From Fluviispira multicolorata (lineage in GTDB: Bacteria > Bdellovibrionota_B > Oligoflexia > Silvanigrellales > Silvanigrellaceae), in NCBI RefSeq assembly GCF_009208585.1, contig NZ_WFLN01000010.1, positions 1 to 64,000 of the forward strand: 64,000 nucleotides of DNA. The letters run 5' to 3'. Position 1 is the stretch's first letter. The number at the start of each line of letters is the position of its first letter. A program made the position numbers and the translations under genes. Below, in pieces: positions 17,701-28,209 of the stretch. Under the pieces are notes generated by a model, which was not told the DNA's origin, ran no database searches, and worked only from the letters and a program-made list of their open reading frames with translations.

Positions 17701-18653
17701 AATCCAACCCACACTAAATTATCTGAGTAATTATTACTTCTTGTTAATCTAATAAGAACAAAATTCTTATGGATGTTATTGTTACCACAAAAATCCACTA
17801 AAAACTTTTCGTTAAAAAAACATTTTTCAAATAACAGTTTTGAGGATTTCATATAAGGAATCATTTTATAGTAATCATTAAAATAATTACTAAAATTAGG
17901 ATCTTTTCTTCTCAAACTATCAATAAATAAAAAAACCATATCATTTTCACTCAATCTTTCACTCTTCAAATTTTCAATCGTCTGAATTAAGTCAGAAATA
18001 ACCTCAGATGAAACTTGGGGAGAATTATTTTCTGCAAAATCAATAAAGCTCAAAAAATTTTTCAATTCTTCTTGCGCCCCATCTTGATATTGCTTTGCAT
18101 AAGTATTTCCAAGTATATTTTCATATTTTTCATCTGGTTTGCGGAAAGAAGACTTATCACTTATAAATTGTTCAAAACCAATTTTAATATAAGTCGTAGA
18201 AAAGTCCCCAAGTTCCTTTTCTTGTTTACAACTTGCTAAATGAGCACTCGTAAAATTATTTAATAATTCAGAAAATAAAGCAACTTCTTCAACTCCTATA
18301 TTTAATGAAACGTTTGGTCTTAAATATTCCATTAAAATTAATTTTTTGTCAACATCTAGTTGTTTGAACCAACTAAAAAAGCAGCCCCTTACAATTTCTT
18401 TCACTGAATTTTGAAAATCTAAGGTTACAGTTAGATCATTATAATTAAATTTTGATCCTAAAAAAATATTTTTTAACCAATTATTAGAATATCCCATCTC
18501 TTGAATTGAAAAATTCTCATTTTCAGTATGCAAAAAATATATTTTATCAAGAGTTTGAGAACTTCTAAAACTCCCAAAAATATAATTTAATGGTAATGAA
18601 AAAGCATTGCTATTTATAAGCAATAAAAAGATGATAGCATATCTTTTTTTCAT
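17697..18653 (-). CDS. Secreted protein of unknown function
   Basis: The 318-aa product has a signal peptide (MKKRYAIIFLLLINSNAF, cut near SLP) and no other membrane segment, so it should be periplasmic or outside the cell. No known domain is seen. The mature part is mixed alpha/beta with scattered cysteines. The start at 18653 is chosen because GAGGG lies just before it; a TTG 15 bases upstream is possible. It ends in an ATGA overlap with the small downstream membrane-protein gene, suggesting that the two products work together. Confidence 0.7.
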   Translation of the reverse strand: MKKRYAIIFLLLINSNAFSLPLNYIFGSFRSSQTLDKIYFLHTENENFSIQEMGYSNNWLKNIFLGSKFNYNDLTVTLDFQNSVKEIVRGCFFSWFKQLDVDKKLILMEYLRPNVSLNIGVEEVALFSELLNNFTSAHLASCKQEKELGDFSTTYIKIGFEQFISDKSSFRKPDEKYENILGNTYAKQYQDGAQEELKNFLSFIDFAENNSPQVSSEVISDLIQTIENLKSERLSENDMVFLFIDSLRRKDPNFSNYFNDYYKMIPYMKSSKLLFEKCFFNEKFLVDFCGNNNIHKNFVLIRLTRSNNYSDNLVWVGL

Positions 18654-18678
18654 ATAACCCTCAAACAAAATTCAATGA

Positions 18679-18704
18679 GAGCTTCACACTTTTAAGTGAA
18701 GCTC
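18679..18704 (-). terminator. Hairpin between two secreted-protein genes, possible terminator
   Basis: GAGCTTCAC (18679-18687) pairs perfectly with GTGAAGCTC (18696-18704) around an 8-base loop. It sits just past the stop of the leftward gene ending at 18716. There is no clear U run after it on the minus strand, so it could be a weak terminator, an RNA-stability element or an attenuator for the next gene. Confidence 0.4.
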
Positions 18705-18715
18705 AAGAAATCTAA

Positions 18716-20431
18716 TTAAAGATTTTCTGGAAGGATATTTCCTTCTGGTGAAGTAGGTGCATTAGTATTTCTATTATTACCACACTGAATTGCGTCTTGC
18801 GTGTCGCTGCATGATTGAGATTGTTTAGCAGATTGGGTTGCATCTGTTAATGGAATTGCTTTTGCTTGTTCTCCTTCATTACATGCTCTATATGCTTTCA
18901 CATGTACGTTCCAAACAAGACAAATATTAGTAGGAATTGAAACACTCATTGAACTTGCTGTTTCAAAGGACAATTCTTTATGTATTTTTAAACCATTCAA
19001 CATTGTCATTTCTTGAGCATTTATTTGCCAATAATAATTTGGGCGACTTGCTAAAGCAGACACTGCAGACTGTGCCCATCCTGATTGCTGATAGGCTTGG
19101 AAAACGTTTTGATGACCGTTATTTTGCTGAGTTCTATCTATAATTTGGCCTTGTTGTTGTTGAATTTGCTGCCAGTATTGAGATTTATCCACAGGAGATA
19201 AATTTGATTTCTGTGCTAAAAGTTTCGAAACTTCTGTTTCAAGTGCTTGCACAGCCGCATAATATGCAGCTTTTGTATCGCCAGAATGAATTGTCACTCG
19301 ACAGAAACTTTGAGATTGAGGACCGCTCATAATCATATTTGAAATTGTATTGTCGTTAAACACAGCTACTTGTTTATTAATAACAGAGCGATCTTTAATT
19401 ATAAGACCAGGACCAAAATCACAATCAAGTGTGGCTTTATAAGAACCTACCTGTTGGTGTAAAACTCCTTTAATACTGAGAGGGGGTATAAATGGTGATA
19501 GGTTACGTGCAAATGAAACGGCACCATTCGTGGTTAAATCAAAGTTAAAGGTTGCTCCACTTAAAGTACCACCCCCTTTAAGTGATGAAAAAATAGGAAT
19601 CCCAGCTCTTTGGCTTTTTACACCATATGAATCATATTGAAGTTCAGTTAGTGATTCAAAAGATAAACTCGTTAAAGGAATTACAGAAATTTTTAAATTT
19701 GGAGCATACTTAGATTTATATGTCTTTATTTTTAATATTTCACCATCTGTAAATCCACCGTAAATATTTCCAGTTATTAATCCGCCATTAGAAGAATTTA
19801 AATCTGCTAAATTACGATTTAATCTATTGTGTCTTGCGGTCACAATTTCATTTTCATATATTGGGAAATGAATTCCTGCAGCTCCAAAAATAGTTGCAAT
19901 ATTATTGTAGATTGAAGTTAATACACCTTTAGGAATGCTTTGCTCAAAACTATTTGCTTTTGCTTCAATTTCTTTTTTCTTCTCAAGCGCTTTATTTAAG
20001 TAATTCTGATAAATTTGAATATTTGGATCTGAAGGATTTCTTGCAACAGTATCAATGATTATCTTTTCTAAATTACTAACAATTTTGACCGCATTGAAAT
20101 ATTCTTCAGAAGTTAAACTTGAAACTTTGACACTCAAATCGGTTATAACAGATGAACTTGAGACGGCAACATCATTCTTTAAAAATGTTGCAGAAACTCC
20201 ATCTGCATTGGTTGATGCCTTTAATTTAGGAACATAATAATATTGTGAAGAATCTTGCTGATCTTGATAAACGGGCATGCTCACAACAAAGTCAATAGCT
20301 TGCTTGTCATTTTGCTCCATCGTTCTATCAACAGGAAGAGGTAAGGTTGTGGTTTGTGTATTTGGTAAACCCGCATAACTTATTGCGGGCAACATTAAGC
20401 CAACGACTGAAAGAAGCGATAAACATTTCAT
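18716..20431 (-). CDS. Large secreted protein of unknown function
   Basis: The 571-aa product has a clean signal peptide ending SYA-G near residue 21 and no membrane helix. No family is recognised. The mature part has a helical stretch (about 100-165), a strand-rich middle with repeated Gly and Ser (about 200-370), a Gln-rich region (about 410-450) and a Cys-containing C-terminus rich in Asn and Thr. Strand content suggests a surface or outer-membrane-associated protein. AGGAG precedes the ATG. It runs in the same direction as the two smaller secreted proteins downstream but is separated from them by a hairpin. Confidence 0.75.
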   Translation of the reverse strand: MKCLSLLSVVGLMLPAISYAGLPNTQTTTLPLPVDRTMEQNDKQAIDFVVSMPVYQDQQDSSQYYYVPKLKASTNADGVSATFLKNDVAVSSSSVITDLSVKVSSLTSEEYFNAVKIVSNLEKIIIDTVARNPSDPNIQIYQNYLNKALEKKKEIEAKANSFEQSIPKGVLTSIYNNIATIFGAAGIHFPIYENEIVTARHNRLNRNLADLNSSNGGLITGNIYGGFTDGEILKIKTYKSKYAPNLKISVIPLTSLSFESLTELQYDSYGVKSQRAGIPIFSSLKGGGTLSGATFNFDLTTNGAVSFARNLSPFIPPLSIKGVLHQQVGSYKATLDCDFGPGLIIKDRSVINKQVAVFNDNTISNMIMSGPQSQSFCRVTIHSGDTKAAYYAAVQALETEVSKLLAQKSNLSPVDKSQYWQQIQQQQGQIIDRTQQNNGHQNVFQAYQQSGWAQSAVSALASRPNYYWQINAQEMTMLNGLKIHKELSFETASSMSVSIPTNICLVWNVHVKAYRACNEGEQAKAIPLTDATQSAKQSQSCSDTQDAIQCGNNRNTNAPTSPEGNILPENL

Positions 20432-20869
20432 ATCATTTCTCCTAGAATATAATTAAGGAAACAAGATCACCATCAGAAAATTTTAAAAATAAGAGTATAA
20501 TTTAAAGAAACAAATAACATACAAATTTTAAACAAGCAATTAAAAATATAGTTTTATAAAATAATAATTAATTAATTATATTTCGTTTATATAAAGATAA
20601 AGACAAATATAATTATCATCAATTAAATAAAAAAAACTATCCATAAATGATTTATTTTATTTTTATTTTAATAGTACACAGCTTATAAAATAGATAAGTA
20701 AATTTACAATTAAACTATTCTGCTTTTTTTCCAAATCAAGAGGTAAAAATTTCTTTAAGAGTCAGAGAAAAAACATATTAGAAATAAAGTCATTATCAAA
20801 ATCATCATTTTCTGATATTTTTATTGAATGAAGTTAAGTTCAAGTAAAAGTTAACCATAAGGTCAAGCT
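20432..20869. other. 438-bp AT-rich intergenic region between divergent genes
   Basis: This region must contain the promoters of the leftward secreted-protein gene and the rightward chemoreceptor gene. It is almost entirely A and T, with no convincing reading frame. I searched by eye for a flagellar sigma-28 site (TAAA then GCCGATAA) and a sigma-54 site (TGGC then TTGC) and found neither in good form. Confidence 0.5.
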
Positions 20870-22816
20870 ATGATTTTAGAAAAACTTGGCAAATTTCTCG
20901 ATAAATATAGTTTAAAAGCCAAAGTTATTTTTACAGGCATCTTTGGGATTTCAATAATTGCCGTTATAATTATAACAATTGCAATCTTCAATAATAATAT
21001 AAGAAACCAAGAAGCAATTCAAAACTATATTAATGAATCGACAGCAGCGATTGATAAAGCAATTTCTACTCAATTTTATGAAAGATACGGTGACGTACAA
21101 GCATTTGCAGTTAATTCCGTCTTACAAACAAGCCGCATTGCAGATATGACAAAAATATTTAATGAATATGCTCGTATGTATGGAATCTATGATGTAATTC
21201 TCTTTGTTGACACAAAAGGAAATTTCGTTGCCTCAAATGATAAAAGCCCTAATGGCGAAAAAATCAACACCACAAAACTTGCTAAGCAAAATTATGCGAA
21301 AGAAGATTGGTTTCAAAACGCTTTTGAAGAAAAATACACGACCGACAAAAACAATGGATTTGATGGCACCTATTTTGAAGATGCAAAAATTGATCCTATT
21401 GTTGAAAACGCTTACGGGAAACAAATATTTACTACGAGCTTCAGCACGGTCGTAACAAATTTTGAAGGAAAAAAAATTGGTGTTATTACAAATCGTGCTA
21501 ATTTTTCGTGGGTTGGAGATGAAATTAAAAATGAATATGAAAATGCGCGTGGTCAAAGCTCCGTCCGTATTGACCTTTTACTATTAAATAAAAATGGTGA
21601 ACTTCTTGCAGATTTTACAAAAGAAAGTTTTGATAAAAAGGTAACTCTCGATCCGAACTATTCTTCGGAAAAAGCAAAAATGCTTGTAGAATCTCAAACA
21701 GTAAAAGATGCATTGAATTCAAATAGCGGTTCTACTACATACTATGATAAAGTATCAAAAAGAGATTCTTATATTGCTTTTGATCATATTAAAAATAAAA
21801 AATTTATTCCAAGTATCAACTGGACATTAATTATTAGCATTCCTGAAGATGACATATTTGGCGCAAACAATCGACAAACTTTTTATACTGTAACTATTAT
21901 TACTTCAACATGGCTCATTTCACTTATTTTTGCACTTTACCTTTCGCTTGGCCTTTCAAAAAAGTTTTCAGAAGTTGCACGCAGACTTGGGATCACTTCC
22001 GAGTCCATTCTAAAGTCATCAAAAGAGCTTACGAAACTATTTGATAAAGTCGCTGCAAATGCAGTAAAACAATCACAATCACAAGAACAAACATCTGCAG
22101 CATTAACTCAAATACTTGCCATGATCAGCCGTACTGTTGAAAATGTGCAAAGCTCAAAACAAACAGCAACAAGTGTTTCAAATGAAGCACAAGAAGGTAA
22201 CATTGCAATGGAAAGAATGGAAAAAGCTGTTATAAAAATTGAAGAAACCAATACTTCCCTTGAAGAAATAAGAAAAATAATCAATCAAATTAATACAAAA
22301 ACTTCTCTCATCAATGACATTGTTTCTAAAACAGAACTTCTCTCCCTAAATGCATCAATTGAAGCCGCGCGTGCTGGTGAATATGGAAAGGGATTTGCAG
22401 TCGTTGCTGAAGAAGTAGGAAACCTTGCAAAGACAAGTGGAAATGCTGCTACTGAAATTGAAACACTCATTGCTTCCAGTGCATCAAAAGTAAGTAGCAT
22501 CATTGAAGAAACCAAACTAAAAGTTATTGAAGGAATCGAGGCAAGTAAGCTAGCAGTGACCATTTTTAAAGGAATTTCAGAAAAAATAGAAGATATTAAA
22601 CAAAGAGTAGACTCAATAAATGAAGCAACTAATGAACAGAAAATTGGTGTTGAATCAACAACAGATGCAACCAATCTCTTAAGCCAAATGACAAAAGAAA
22701 ATAGTGATTCAGCTGAGAAAGCTTTAACTACAGCTAAAACTGTAGAACAAGACAGCAACCGCATAGCCCTCAGCATGAATGAAATAAAATATTTAGTATA
22801 TGGTAAAAAATTCTAA
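20870..22816 (+). CDS. Methyl-accepting chemotaxis protein with a large periplasmic sensor
   Basis: The 648-aa inner-membrane receptor has TM1 at about residues 18-40, a 290-residue periplasmic region typical of a double-Cache sensor (with [20 protein letters not shown] and later [12 protein letters not shown]), TM2 at about 340-360, and a cytoplasmic coiled coil. The CheA/CheW-binding hairpin tip is canonical: [20 protein letters not shown] then [12 protein letters not shown] near residue 495. A pentapeptide CheR tether is not visible at the C-terminus. The ligand is unknown. The nearby flagellar operon fits a chemotactic role. Confidence 0.92.
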   Translation: MILEKLGKFLDKYSLKAKVIFTGIFGISIIAVIIITIAIFNNNIRNQEAIQNYINESTAAIDKAISTQFYERYGDVQAFAVNSVLQTSRIADMTKIFNEYARMYGIYDVILFVDTKGNFVASNDKSPNGEKINTTKLAKQNYAKEDWFQNAFEEKYTTDKNNGFDGTYFEDAKIDPIVENAYGKQIFTTSFSTVVTNFEGKKIGVITNRANFSWVGDEIKNEYENARGQSSVRIDLLLLNKNGELLADFTKESFDKKVTLDPNYSSEKAKMLVESQTVKDALNSNSGSTTYYDKVSKRDSYIAFDHIKNKKFIPSINWTLIISIPEDDIFGANNRQTFYTVTIITSTWLISLIFALYLSLGLSKKFSEVARRLGITSESILKSSKELTKLFDKVAANAVKQSQSQEQTSAALTQILAMISRTVENVQSSKQTATSVSNEAQEGNIAMERMEKAVIKIEETNTSLEEIRKIINQINTKTSLINDIVSKTELLSLNASIEAARAGEYGKGFAVVAEEVGNLAKTSGNAATEIETLIASSASKVSSIIEETKLKVIEGIEASKLAVTIFKGISEKIEDIKQRVDSINEATNEQKIGVESTTDATNLLSQMTKENSDSAEKALTTAKTVEQDSNRIALSMNEIKYLVYGKKF

Positions 22817-22843
22817 AAAATATAATTCTTTAAGATATTTCCA

Positions 22844-24322
22844 TCACTCAGCAGTTAAATACTGCAAGCCATAACTTGTCCCTAAAAAGACTTTACCTCC
22901 ACTGACAGAAATTCCCATTAAATTAGTGATTGACATTATTTTTTTAAATTTAAATTGATCTTCTTGCTTGGCATAATAAAGCCCATCTATTTGTTTTTTA
23001 AGATTATTATCATCAGAGCAGAAGCTACAGAGAACTGCTGCATAAAGATTTTTTTCGTAAACAAATAATCCATATATTTGTTTTCCATTTCCAACCATAT
23101 TTTGAACATCCAAAAATTCTTTGTCAGGACCATTTGTCGAGATATACAGTCCATTTTCTCCTCCAACAAAAATATTATTATCAATAACTGCAATTTCATT
23201 AAGATATTTATCATTAAATTCAAAATTATTTTTAATAAAAACTCCAGATGTAAAATCATTTGAATAGTATAAATTTTTTTCGCCTGTTGCAAAAATTTTT
23301 CCTTGAGAGATATGTAAACCTTTTATATATCTCTCATTTAAACTTATTATTTTTTTAAATTTACCTCTAATTCCTTCTGTTGTATAATATAATCCATCAT
23401 TCTCTGTTGCAATATAAATAGTATTTCCATCTGCTACTATATTATGTATATCTTCTCTATCTAATAAGGGATCTGTAGTCCTTTCAAAATTTTCTCTATC
23501 TTTCGAATAAAAGACTCCTCCATTTTTTCCTTTACATACAAGAAGAATATATTCACCTGAAATTGCCATAATTCTTACATCATGATTTCTTATTGTACTT
23601 AAATTTTTAAATGGTTTATTTGGAAAATCATTGCTATGAAATAGCCCTCCCAGTCTATCTCGTTTCTCTCTAGTATTTGTGGCCAAATATATAGATTTTC
23701 CAAACGAATAAATTCTATAAACAAATGTACTTTTCAAGCCATTCACCACAGTTGGATTCCGTGTGAAATTTATCTTCTTATAATTTAATAAAGTATCGGA
23801 TACTAAATGATCATAATTTTTAATATTAGAAACAATTACCTTTAAAACCATAGAATTTAAATCATTTAAATTTAAAAAATATTTAATATATATATTAGCA
23901 TCAAAATTTCTTTCATTCCTATTTAATTTTGAAAATTTTATAAACTCAGACGGGAAAAAACGAAATGATAACTCAGCTTTATTACTAAAATCATTTAACT
24001 CATATTCATTTTTTTTTCCATTAACTAACATAACTATTTTTTTGATCTCTAAAGTGCAATCAAAATTATTTTTTCTCATTTTTAATGAATGAATTGTTGA
24101 TTTTTTCTCACTATAGGCTATCCACTTTTCTCCCACTTTATGTCCCGTACACGTATCTCCATATATACCTTCAACAAGATATTCCTTTTTTGATATACTT
24201 TGGTTATAAGAATTAAGAATAATATCAATATTTACAAAATCATTTATTGAAGTTTTTTTTTGTTTTTCAGAAGCGCAGGCACTTAATAAAATCTGAACAA
24301 AAATAATCATATAAAATTTCAT
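22844..24322 (-). CDS. Lipoprotein with repeated propeller-like units
   Basis: The 492-aa product starts with a lipoprotein signal (MKFYMIIFVQILLSAC, lipid Cys near residue 16). The second half has repeats of about 40-45 residues with a core of aromatic-Ser/Thr-x-Asp/Glu-Gly, as in GLYYTTEGIRGKFKKI, LYYSNDFTSGVF, LYISTNGPDKEF and LYYAKQEDQFKF. These resemble BNR/sialidase-like or YCF48-like propeller blades, although no standard Asp-box is clean. Probably a surface-exposed binding protein. The start at 24322 follows AAAGG; a longer in-frame ATG at 24388 lacks a site and would hide the signal peptide. Confidence 0.75.
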   Translation of the reverse strand: MKFYMIIFVQILLSACASEKQKKTSINDFVNIDIILNSYNQSISKKEYLVEGIYGDTCTGHKVGEKWIAYSEKKSTIHSLKMRKNNFDCTLEIKKIVMLVNGKKNEYELNDFSNKAELSFRFFPSEFIKFSKLNRNERNFDANIYIKYFLNLNDLNSMVLKVIVSNIKNYDHLVSDTLLNYKKINFTRNPTVVNGLKSTFVYRIYSFGKSIYLATNTREKRDRLGGLFHSNDFPNKPFKNLSTIRNHDVRIMAISGEYILLVCKGKNGGVFYSKDRENFERTTDPLLDREDIHNIVADGNTIYIATENDGLYYTTEGIRGKFKKIISLNERYIKGLHISQGKIFATGEKNLYYSNDFTSGVFIKNNFEFNDKYLNEIAVIDNNIFVGGENGLYISTNGPDKEFLDVQNMVGNGKQIYGLFVYEKNLYAAVLCSFCSDDNNLKKQIDGLYYAKQEDQFKFKKIMSITNLMGISVSGGKVFLGTSYGLQYLTAE

Positions 24323-24552
24323 TTTAAAACCTTTAATATTAGTATTGAAATTAAATCTTTCGAATAATTTTATATTTTCACAGCACATATAACACTTTGT
24401 TTTTACTTATTTTTATAAAATTAGTTTATTTTATTACAATCTCTTCCGAAGAGTCATTTTGTAGAGTTTTTGAAGCTGTTCAAAAATGGAGTTGCACTCT
24501 ACGCCATTAAACTCTTAGCAAAATCTTAAAAGACCCAGCTAGGGAGGTCTCA

Positions 24553-25782
24553 ATGGTAAAAAATGTAAATAGTTCGGCAAAAGATGATCCGATTTCGGCA
24601 CTCAGAATGTTTATTCTCGAGAAAAACTTAAATCGTAATGATCTTAATAACAATGATAGAGTATCCCAAATATATAATAAATATATTCTCCTATCAAATG
24701 AACAGAAAAACAAAATAATACAATTTACTGCTCAGCAACTACAAAATATATTATATCGAGAAGAATCAATTCATAATCAACTTTATTCATTTTGTCTTAT
24801 TTCAGGTTTCGAAAAAGAATTTGAACATATTAAAAAATTAGTTGAGCAACTCACTGAAAATAAGTTGGAAATGAATTTATTTAAGAAAATTTGTCAAACA
24901 TTATTTACAATTATTGACCATGAATATGACATCGATACAATTAATAGCACAGTCGCAGCATATTCACTTGCTTTTTTAATAGAAATTGGAATATATTTAA
25001 ATAATCAAAACTCAAAAAACAAACACGATACTGAACAGCTTCAACATGTCATTCAGTATATCACTTCTAATTTACTTGCAAGAAGCAATATCAATAATGA
25101 AGAAATTAGAATTGCACTTGTCTATTATTTATCCAGAATTAAGGATAAATCCCAGATGTATCTTGACAAAATATTATCACGTTTTGGAGAGAGTTTACTT
25201 GAGAGTGTTTTCAACAAATATTTTATTGATCCCAAAAAAAATAAAATCGCATTTTATTTTCTTACAGAACATTTAAATCTTTTTTTAGGAGGATCTGCTT
25301 ACATTGCTGAAATGAGCAATGCAGTTCTACAATCACAAATGCTAAAAAACTCAAATGAATTCATTATTTTCTTTGAATATTTTGTTAAAGAACAAATTAA
25401 AGAGATGAACGATTATAAAAGCTTAACAATACATATTTCATTTCTACTTAAAAAATCCTTTGAAATAAATAATAATGAACTCATAGATGGTCTTAAAAAC
25501 TTATTACTTATTCATATTGAAGAGAATAAAGACATAAATATGAATCAATATATTGAAGCATGCGATATAATAATTGATATAATTTCTGAAGTCCGCACTA
25601 AGAGCTCACGTGACTTTATTTCGCATATAAACACCCAAAATATTGCTCCAAAAAAACTAAAATCAAATAAAATAAAAAAATTAAACCTTCACTCCTCACT
25701 TACTAATATACATTTAGAAAATAACTATAAAAAGTATCCTCACCCGTCAGCACTCGAAGAAATTTTACTTTTGGCTAGTTAA
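24553..25782 (+). CDS. Hypothetical helical cytoplasmic protein
   Basis: I do not recognise a family. The 409-aa product is predicted to be nearly all helical, rich in Asn, Lys, Leu and Ile, with no signal peptide or membrane helix. The spacing of helices recalls an alpha-solenoid but no repeat consensus is clear. The C-terminal 50 residues are basic (KLKSNKIKKL) and may be flexible. AGGGAGG precedes the ATG at a good distance. The adenylate cyclase gene starts 68 bases downstream in the same direction, so co-transcription is possible. Confidence 0.65.
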   Translation: MVKNVNSSAKDDPISALRMFILEKNLNRNDLNNNDRVSQIYNKYILLSNEQKNKIIQFTAQQLQNILYREESIHNQLYSFCLISGFEKEFEHIKKLVEQLTENKLEMNLFKKICQTLFTIIDHEYDIDTINSTVAAYSLAFLIEIGIYLNNQNSKNKHDTEQLQHVIQYITSNLLARSNINNEEIRIALVYYLSRIKDKSQMYLDKILSRFGESLLESVFNKYFIDPKKNKIAFYFLTEHLNLFLGGSAYIAEMSNAVLQSQMLKNSNEFIIFFEYFVKEQIKEMNDYKSLTIHISFLLKKSFEINNNELIDGLKNLLLIHIEENKDINMNQYIEACDIIIDIISEVRTKSSRDFISHINTQNIAPKKLKSNKIKKLNLHSSLTNIHLENNYKKYPHPSALEEILLLAS

Positions 25783-25850
25783 AACAATTTTTCCTACTTC
25801 TTAAATTACAAATATAAAATAATAGAATAAACAATAAAAAAGGTCTTTCA

Positions 25851-28199
25851 ATGAAAAAAAATGCTTTGCTCTCATTCCCTAAAAAAAAACTTCTTCACAT
25901 TTTTTTAATGCCTTCATCATTCAAAACAGGTTTAATTATCTGTTTTATCTCACTCTTCCTACTTCTTAGACACTATTCTTTACCTAAAAATGCTCTCGAT
26001 TTAGTGGGACAATTAGAGCGTGAACTCTACGACATACGTTTTAAAATTCGTGGTCCAATCAAAATGTCAGGTACAGTTGGAGCTCTCACAGCTGATGATA
26101 AAAGCATTGAAAAATTTGGTCGCTGGCCTTTTTCTCGCGGAATTTATGAAAAGGTTTTTCAAAACTTAAAAAAAGCTGGAGTAAAATGGATTGGTTTTGA
26201 TGTTTTTTTTAGCGAGCCTCAAAGAAGATTTCTTGATGAAAGTATCATAGATCTCAAGCAAATTTATCAAGAGAAAAATTTTGGAGCACGATTACAAGAA
26301 TTAATGCTCACAAGCCCTGGAGATTTTTCCTTAGGAAAAGCTATCGATGAGTTTGGAACAATCACTCAGGGGTTTTATTTCATTGATCACAAATTTCACC
26401 TTGAAAATTCGCAATATGATTGGCTTGCAAGTTTTCGCCGTTTAAAAAACTCCTCCATCGATTTTATCGATTTTCCTTCTGGTAAAAAGCTAAAAGACTA
26501 CAAAGATCTTTTAAGTTATGGGGTCGTTACAAATACAGAAATTATTGCGGGTAAATCTCGCTACGTCGGATTTGCAAATAATCAATCAGATTCAGATGGT
26601 CTCATTCGTAAGGCTGGATTAGTTAAGGCTATCGAACCTACAGATGACAAAGGAAATGCCTTAGCTCCTCCCATTGTTGTTCCAAGTTTAGCTCTTTCGC
26701 TTGCAGCAAATTATTTAGAAAGTGGAATCGTTGTTCACTTTGATGCAGTGGGAATTGATGGAATTGATCTCTATCCAAGTGACAATAAAAAACCCCAATT
26801 AAAATTACCTCTTTTCTATGATGGTCAAGGAAAACTTTTAATAAATCACTATGGAGAATTTGGACGTCTACCTCAACTATCTCTACAAGATGCATATGAA
26901 AATAAAATTCCGAAAAATGTCCCGCCCATTCTTGTGTATGGAGGAACTGCGACAGGAACAAATGATAAAAGACCTTCGCCATTTGATGAAAATTTTGACG
27001 GCGTTGGACATCATGTAGCTGTTATCGAAAATATATTGACACAAAACTTCATGAAAAGACCTCTCTCAGCACCTGTTCTTGAAATTGCATTATTAGTTTT
27101 ATCAGGAATCATTTTTTCATATATTTTAAAGAAAATAAACGCAATAAAATCAGCAATTTTTGTCCTTATTTTTATGACTTCTTTTTACTTTATTGACTCT
27201 TATTTTCTTTTTGGCAAAGGTAACTGGTATTATGTAGGAATGTTCTATGTTCAAAGTATTTCTATTTATTTTGGCATTACAATTTTTAAATATTTTACTG
27301 AAGAACGTGAAAAGAAAAAGGTAAAAAGTGCGTTCCAGTTTTATTTAAATCCAGCAGTTATCAATCAACTGATGGAACAACCAGATAAATTAAAATTAGG
27401 CGGAGAAAAAAAGAATTTAACTGTATTTTTCTCGGACGTTAGAGGATTTACTACTATAAGCGAGTCACTTACACCTGAAAAATTAACCGTGCTCTTAAAT
27501 GAGTATTTCACTCCAATGACAAAAATAATACTTGATTCAAATGGTCTTCTCGATAAATATATTGGAGATGCTGTAATGGCAGTTTGGGGAGCACCAATTC
27601 CTATTGAAGATCATCCAGACCGCGCCGTACAATCTAGCCTAAAAATGCTTGATGAGTTGGAAATTTTACAAAAGAAATGGGCTCAAGAGGGTCTACCTTT
27701 TCTCGATATTGGTATTGGCCTAAATACAGGTGATATGGTAGTAGGAAACATGGGAAGTGACCAACGCTTTGACTATACAGTCCTCGGCGACGCTGTTAAC
27801 TTAGGCGCCCGACTTGAAGGAATTAATAAAAACTATGGAACTCGAATTATATGTTCTGAATTCACTAAAAATAGTTTAAAAAATCCTGAAAAATTCCTAC
27901 TTAGAGAATTGGACAATATTCAAGTCAAAGGAAAGAACGAGCCTGTTCGTATTTACGAAGTCATGCGTTTTCCAGAGGCAGATAAAGAAAAAATCAAAGA
28001 CCTCATTCGTATTTATGAAGAAGGTTTGAGTTTGTATCGATCTCAAAAATGGGACGAAGCAATTGCCCAGTTCAGGAATGCCTTAAAAATTAAGGCGGAA
28101 GATTATCCGAGCAAAGAATTTATCGAACGCTGCAATTATCTTAAAAATGAAGGACTCGACAAAAACTGGAATGGTGTTTGGGTCTTTAAAACGAAATAA
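25851..28199 (+). CDS. CHASE2-domain class III adenylate cyclase
   Basis: The 782-aa membrane protein makes a cyclic nucleotide. After TM1 (about residues 27-42) comes a periplasmic CHASE2 domain with RELYDIRFKIRGP and KWIGFDVFFSEP; a cluster of three TM helices lies at about 405-490. The catalytic domain from about 520 has both metal aspartates (FFSDVRGFT and YIGDAVMAVWGAP), the lysine before YIGD, the DYTVLGDAVN segment, and the transition-state Asn and Arg in VNLGARLE. The Lys/Asp pair favours ATP. A short TPR-like motif (GLSLYRSQKWDEAIAQFRNA) ends the protein. Confidence 0.92.
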   Translation: MKKNALLSFPKKKLLHIFLMPSSFKTGLIICFISLFLLLRHYSLPKNALDLVGQLERELYDIRFKIRGPIKMSGTVGALTADDKSIEKFGRWPFSRGIYEKVFQNLKKAGVKWIGFDVFFSEPQRRFLDESIIDLKQIYQEKNFGARLQELMLTSPGDFSLGKAIDEFGTITQGFYFIDHKFHLENSQYDWLASFRRLKNSSIDFIDFPSGKKLKDYKDLLSYGVVTNTEIIAGKSRYVGFANNQSDSDGLIRKAGLVKAIEPTDDKGNALAPPIVVPSLALSLAANYLESGIVVHFDAVGIDGIDLYPSDNKKPQLKLPLFYDGQGKLLINHYGEFGRLPQLSLQDAYENKIPKNVPPILVYGGTATGTNDKRPSPFDENFDGVGHHVAVIENILTQNFMKRPLSAPVLEIALLVLSGIIFSYILKKINAIKSAIFVLIFMTSFYFIDSYFLFGKGNWYYVGMFYVQSISIYFGITIFKYFTEEREKKKVKSAFQFYLNPAVINQLMEQPDKLKLGGEKKNLTVFFSDVRGFTTISESLTPEKLTVLLNEYFTPMTKIILDSNGLLDKYIGDAVMAVWGAPIPIEDHPDRAVQSSLKMLDELEILQKKWAQEGLPFLDIGIGLNTGDMVVGNMGSDQRFDYTVLGDAVNLGARLEGINKNYGTRIICSEFTKNSLKNPEKFLLRELDNIQVKGKNEPVRIYEVMRFPEADKEKIKDLIRIYEEGLSLYRSQKWDEAIAQFRNALKIKAEDYPSKEFIERCNYLKNEGLDKNWNGVWVFKTK

Positions 28200-28209
28200 A
28201 GGAAGAAAA

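Noticed and set aside
20432..20869. Search for flagellar sigma-28 or sigma-54 promoters before the chemoreceptor
   Set aside because: No sequence matches either consensus well enough.
22285..22776. A 163-codon open frame on the minus strand
   Set aside because: It is antisense to the most conserved part of the chemoreceptor and is an effect of its codon use.
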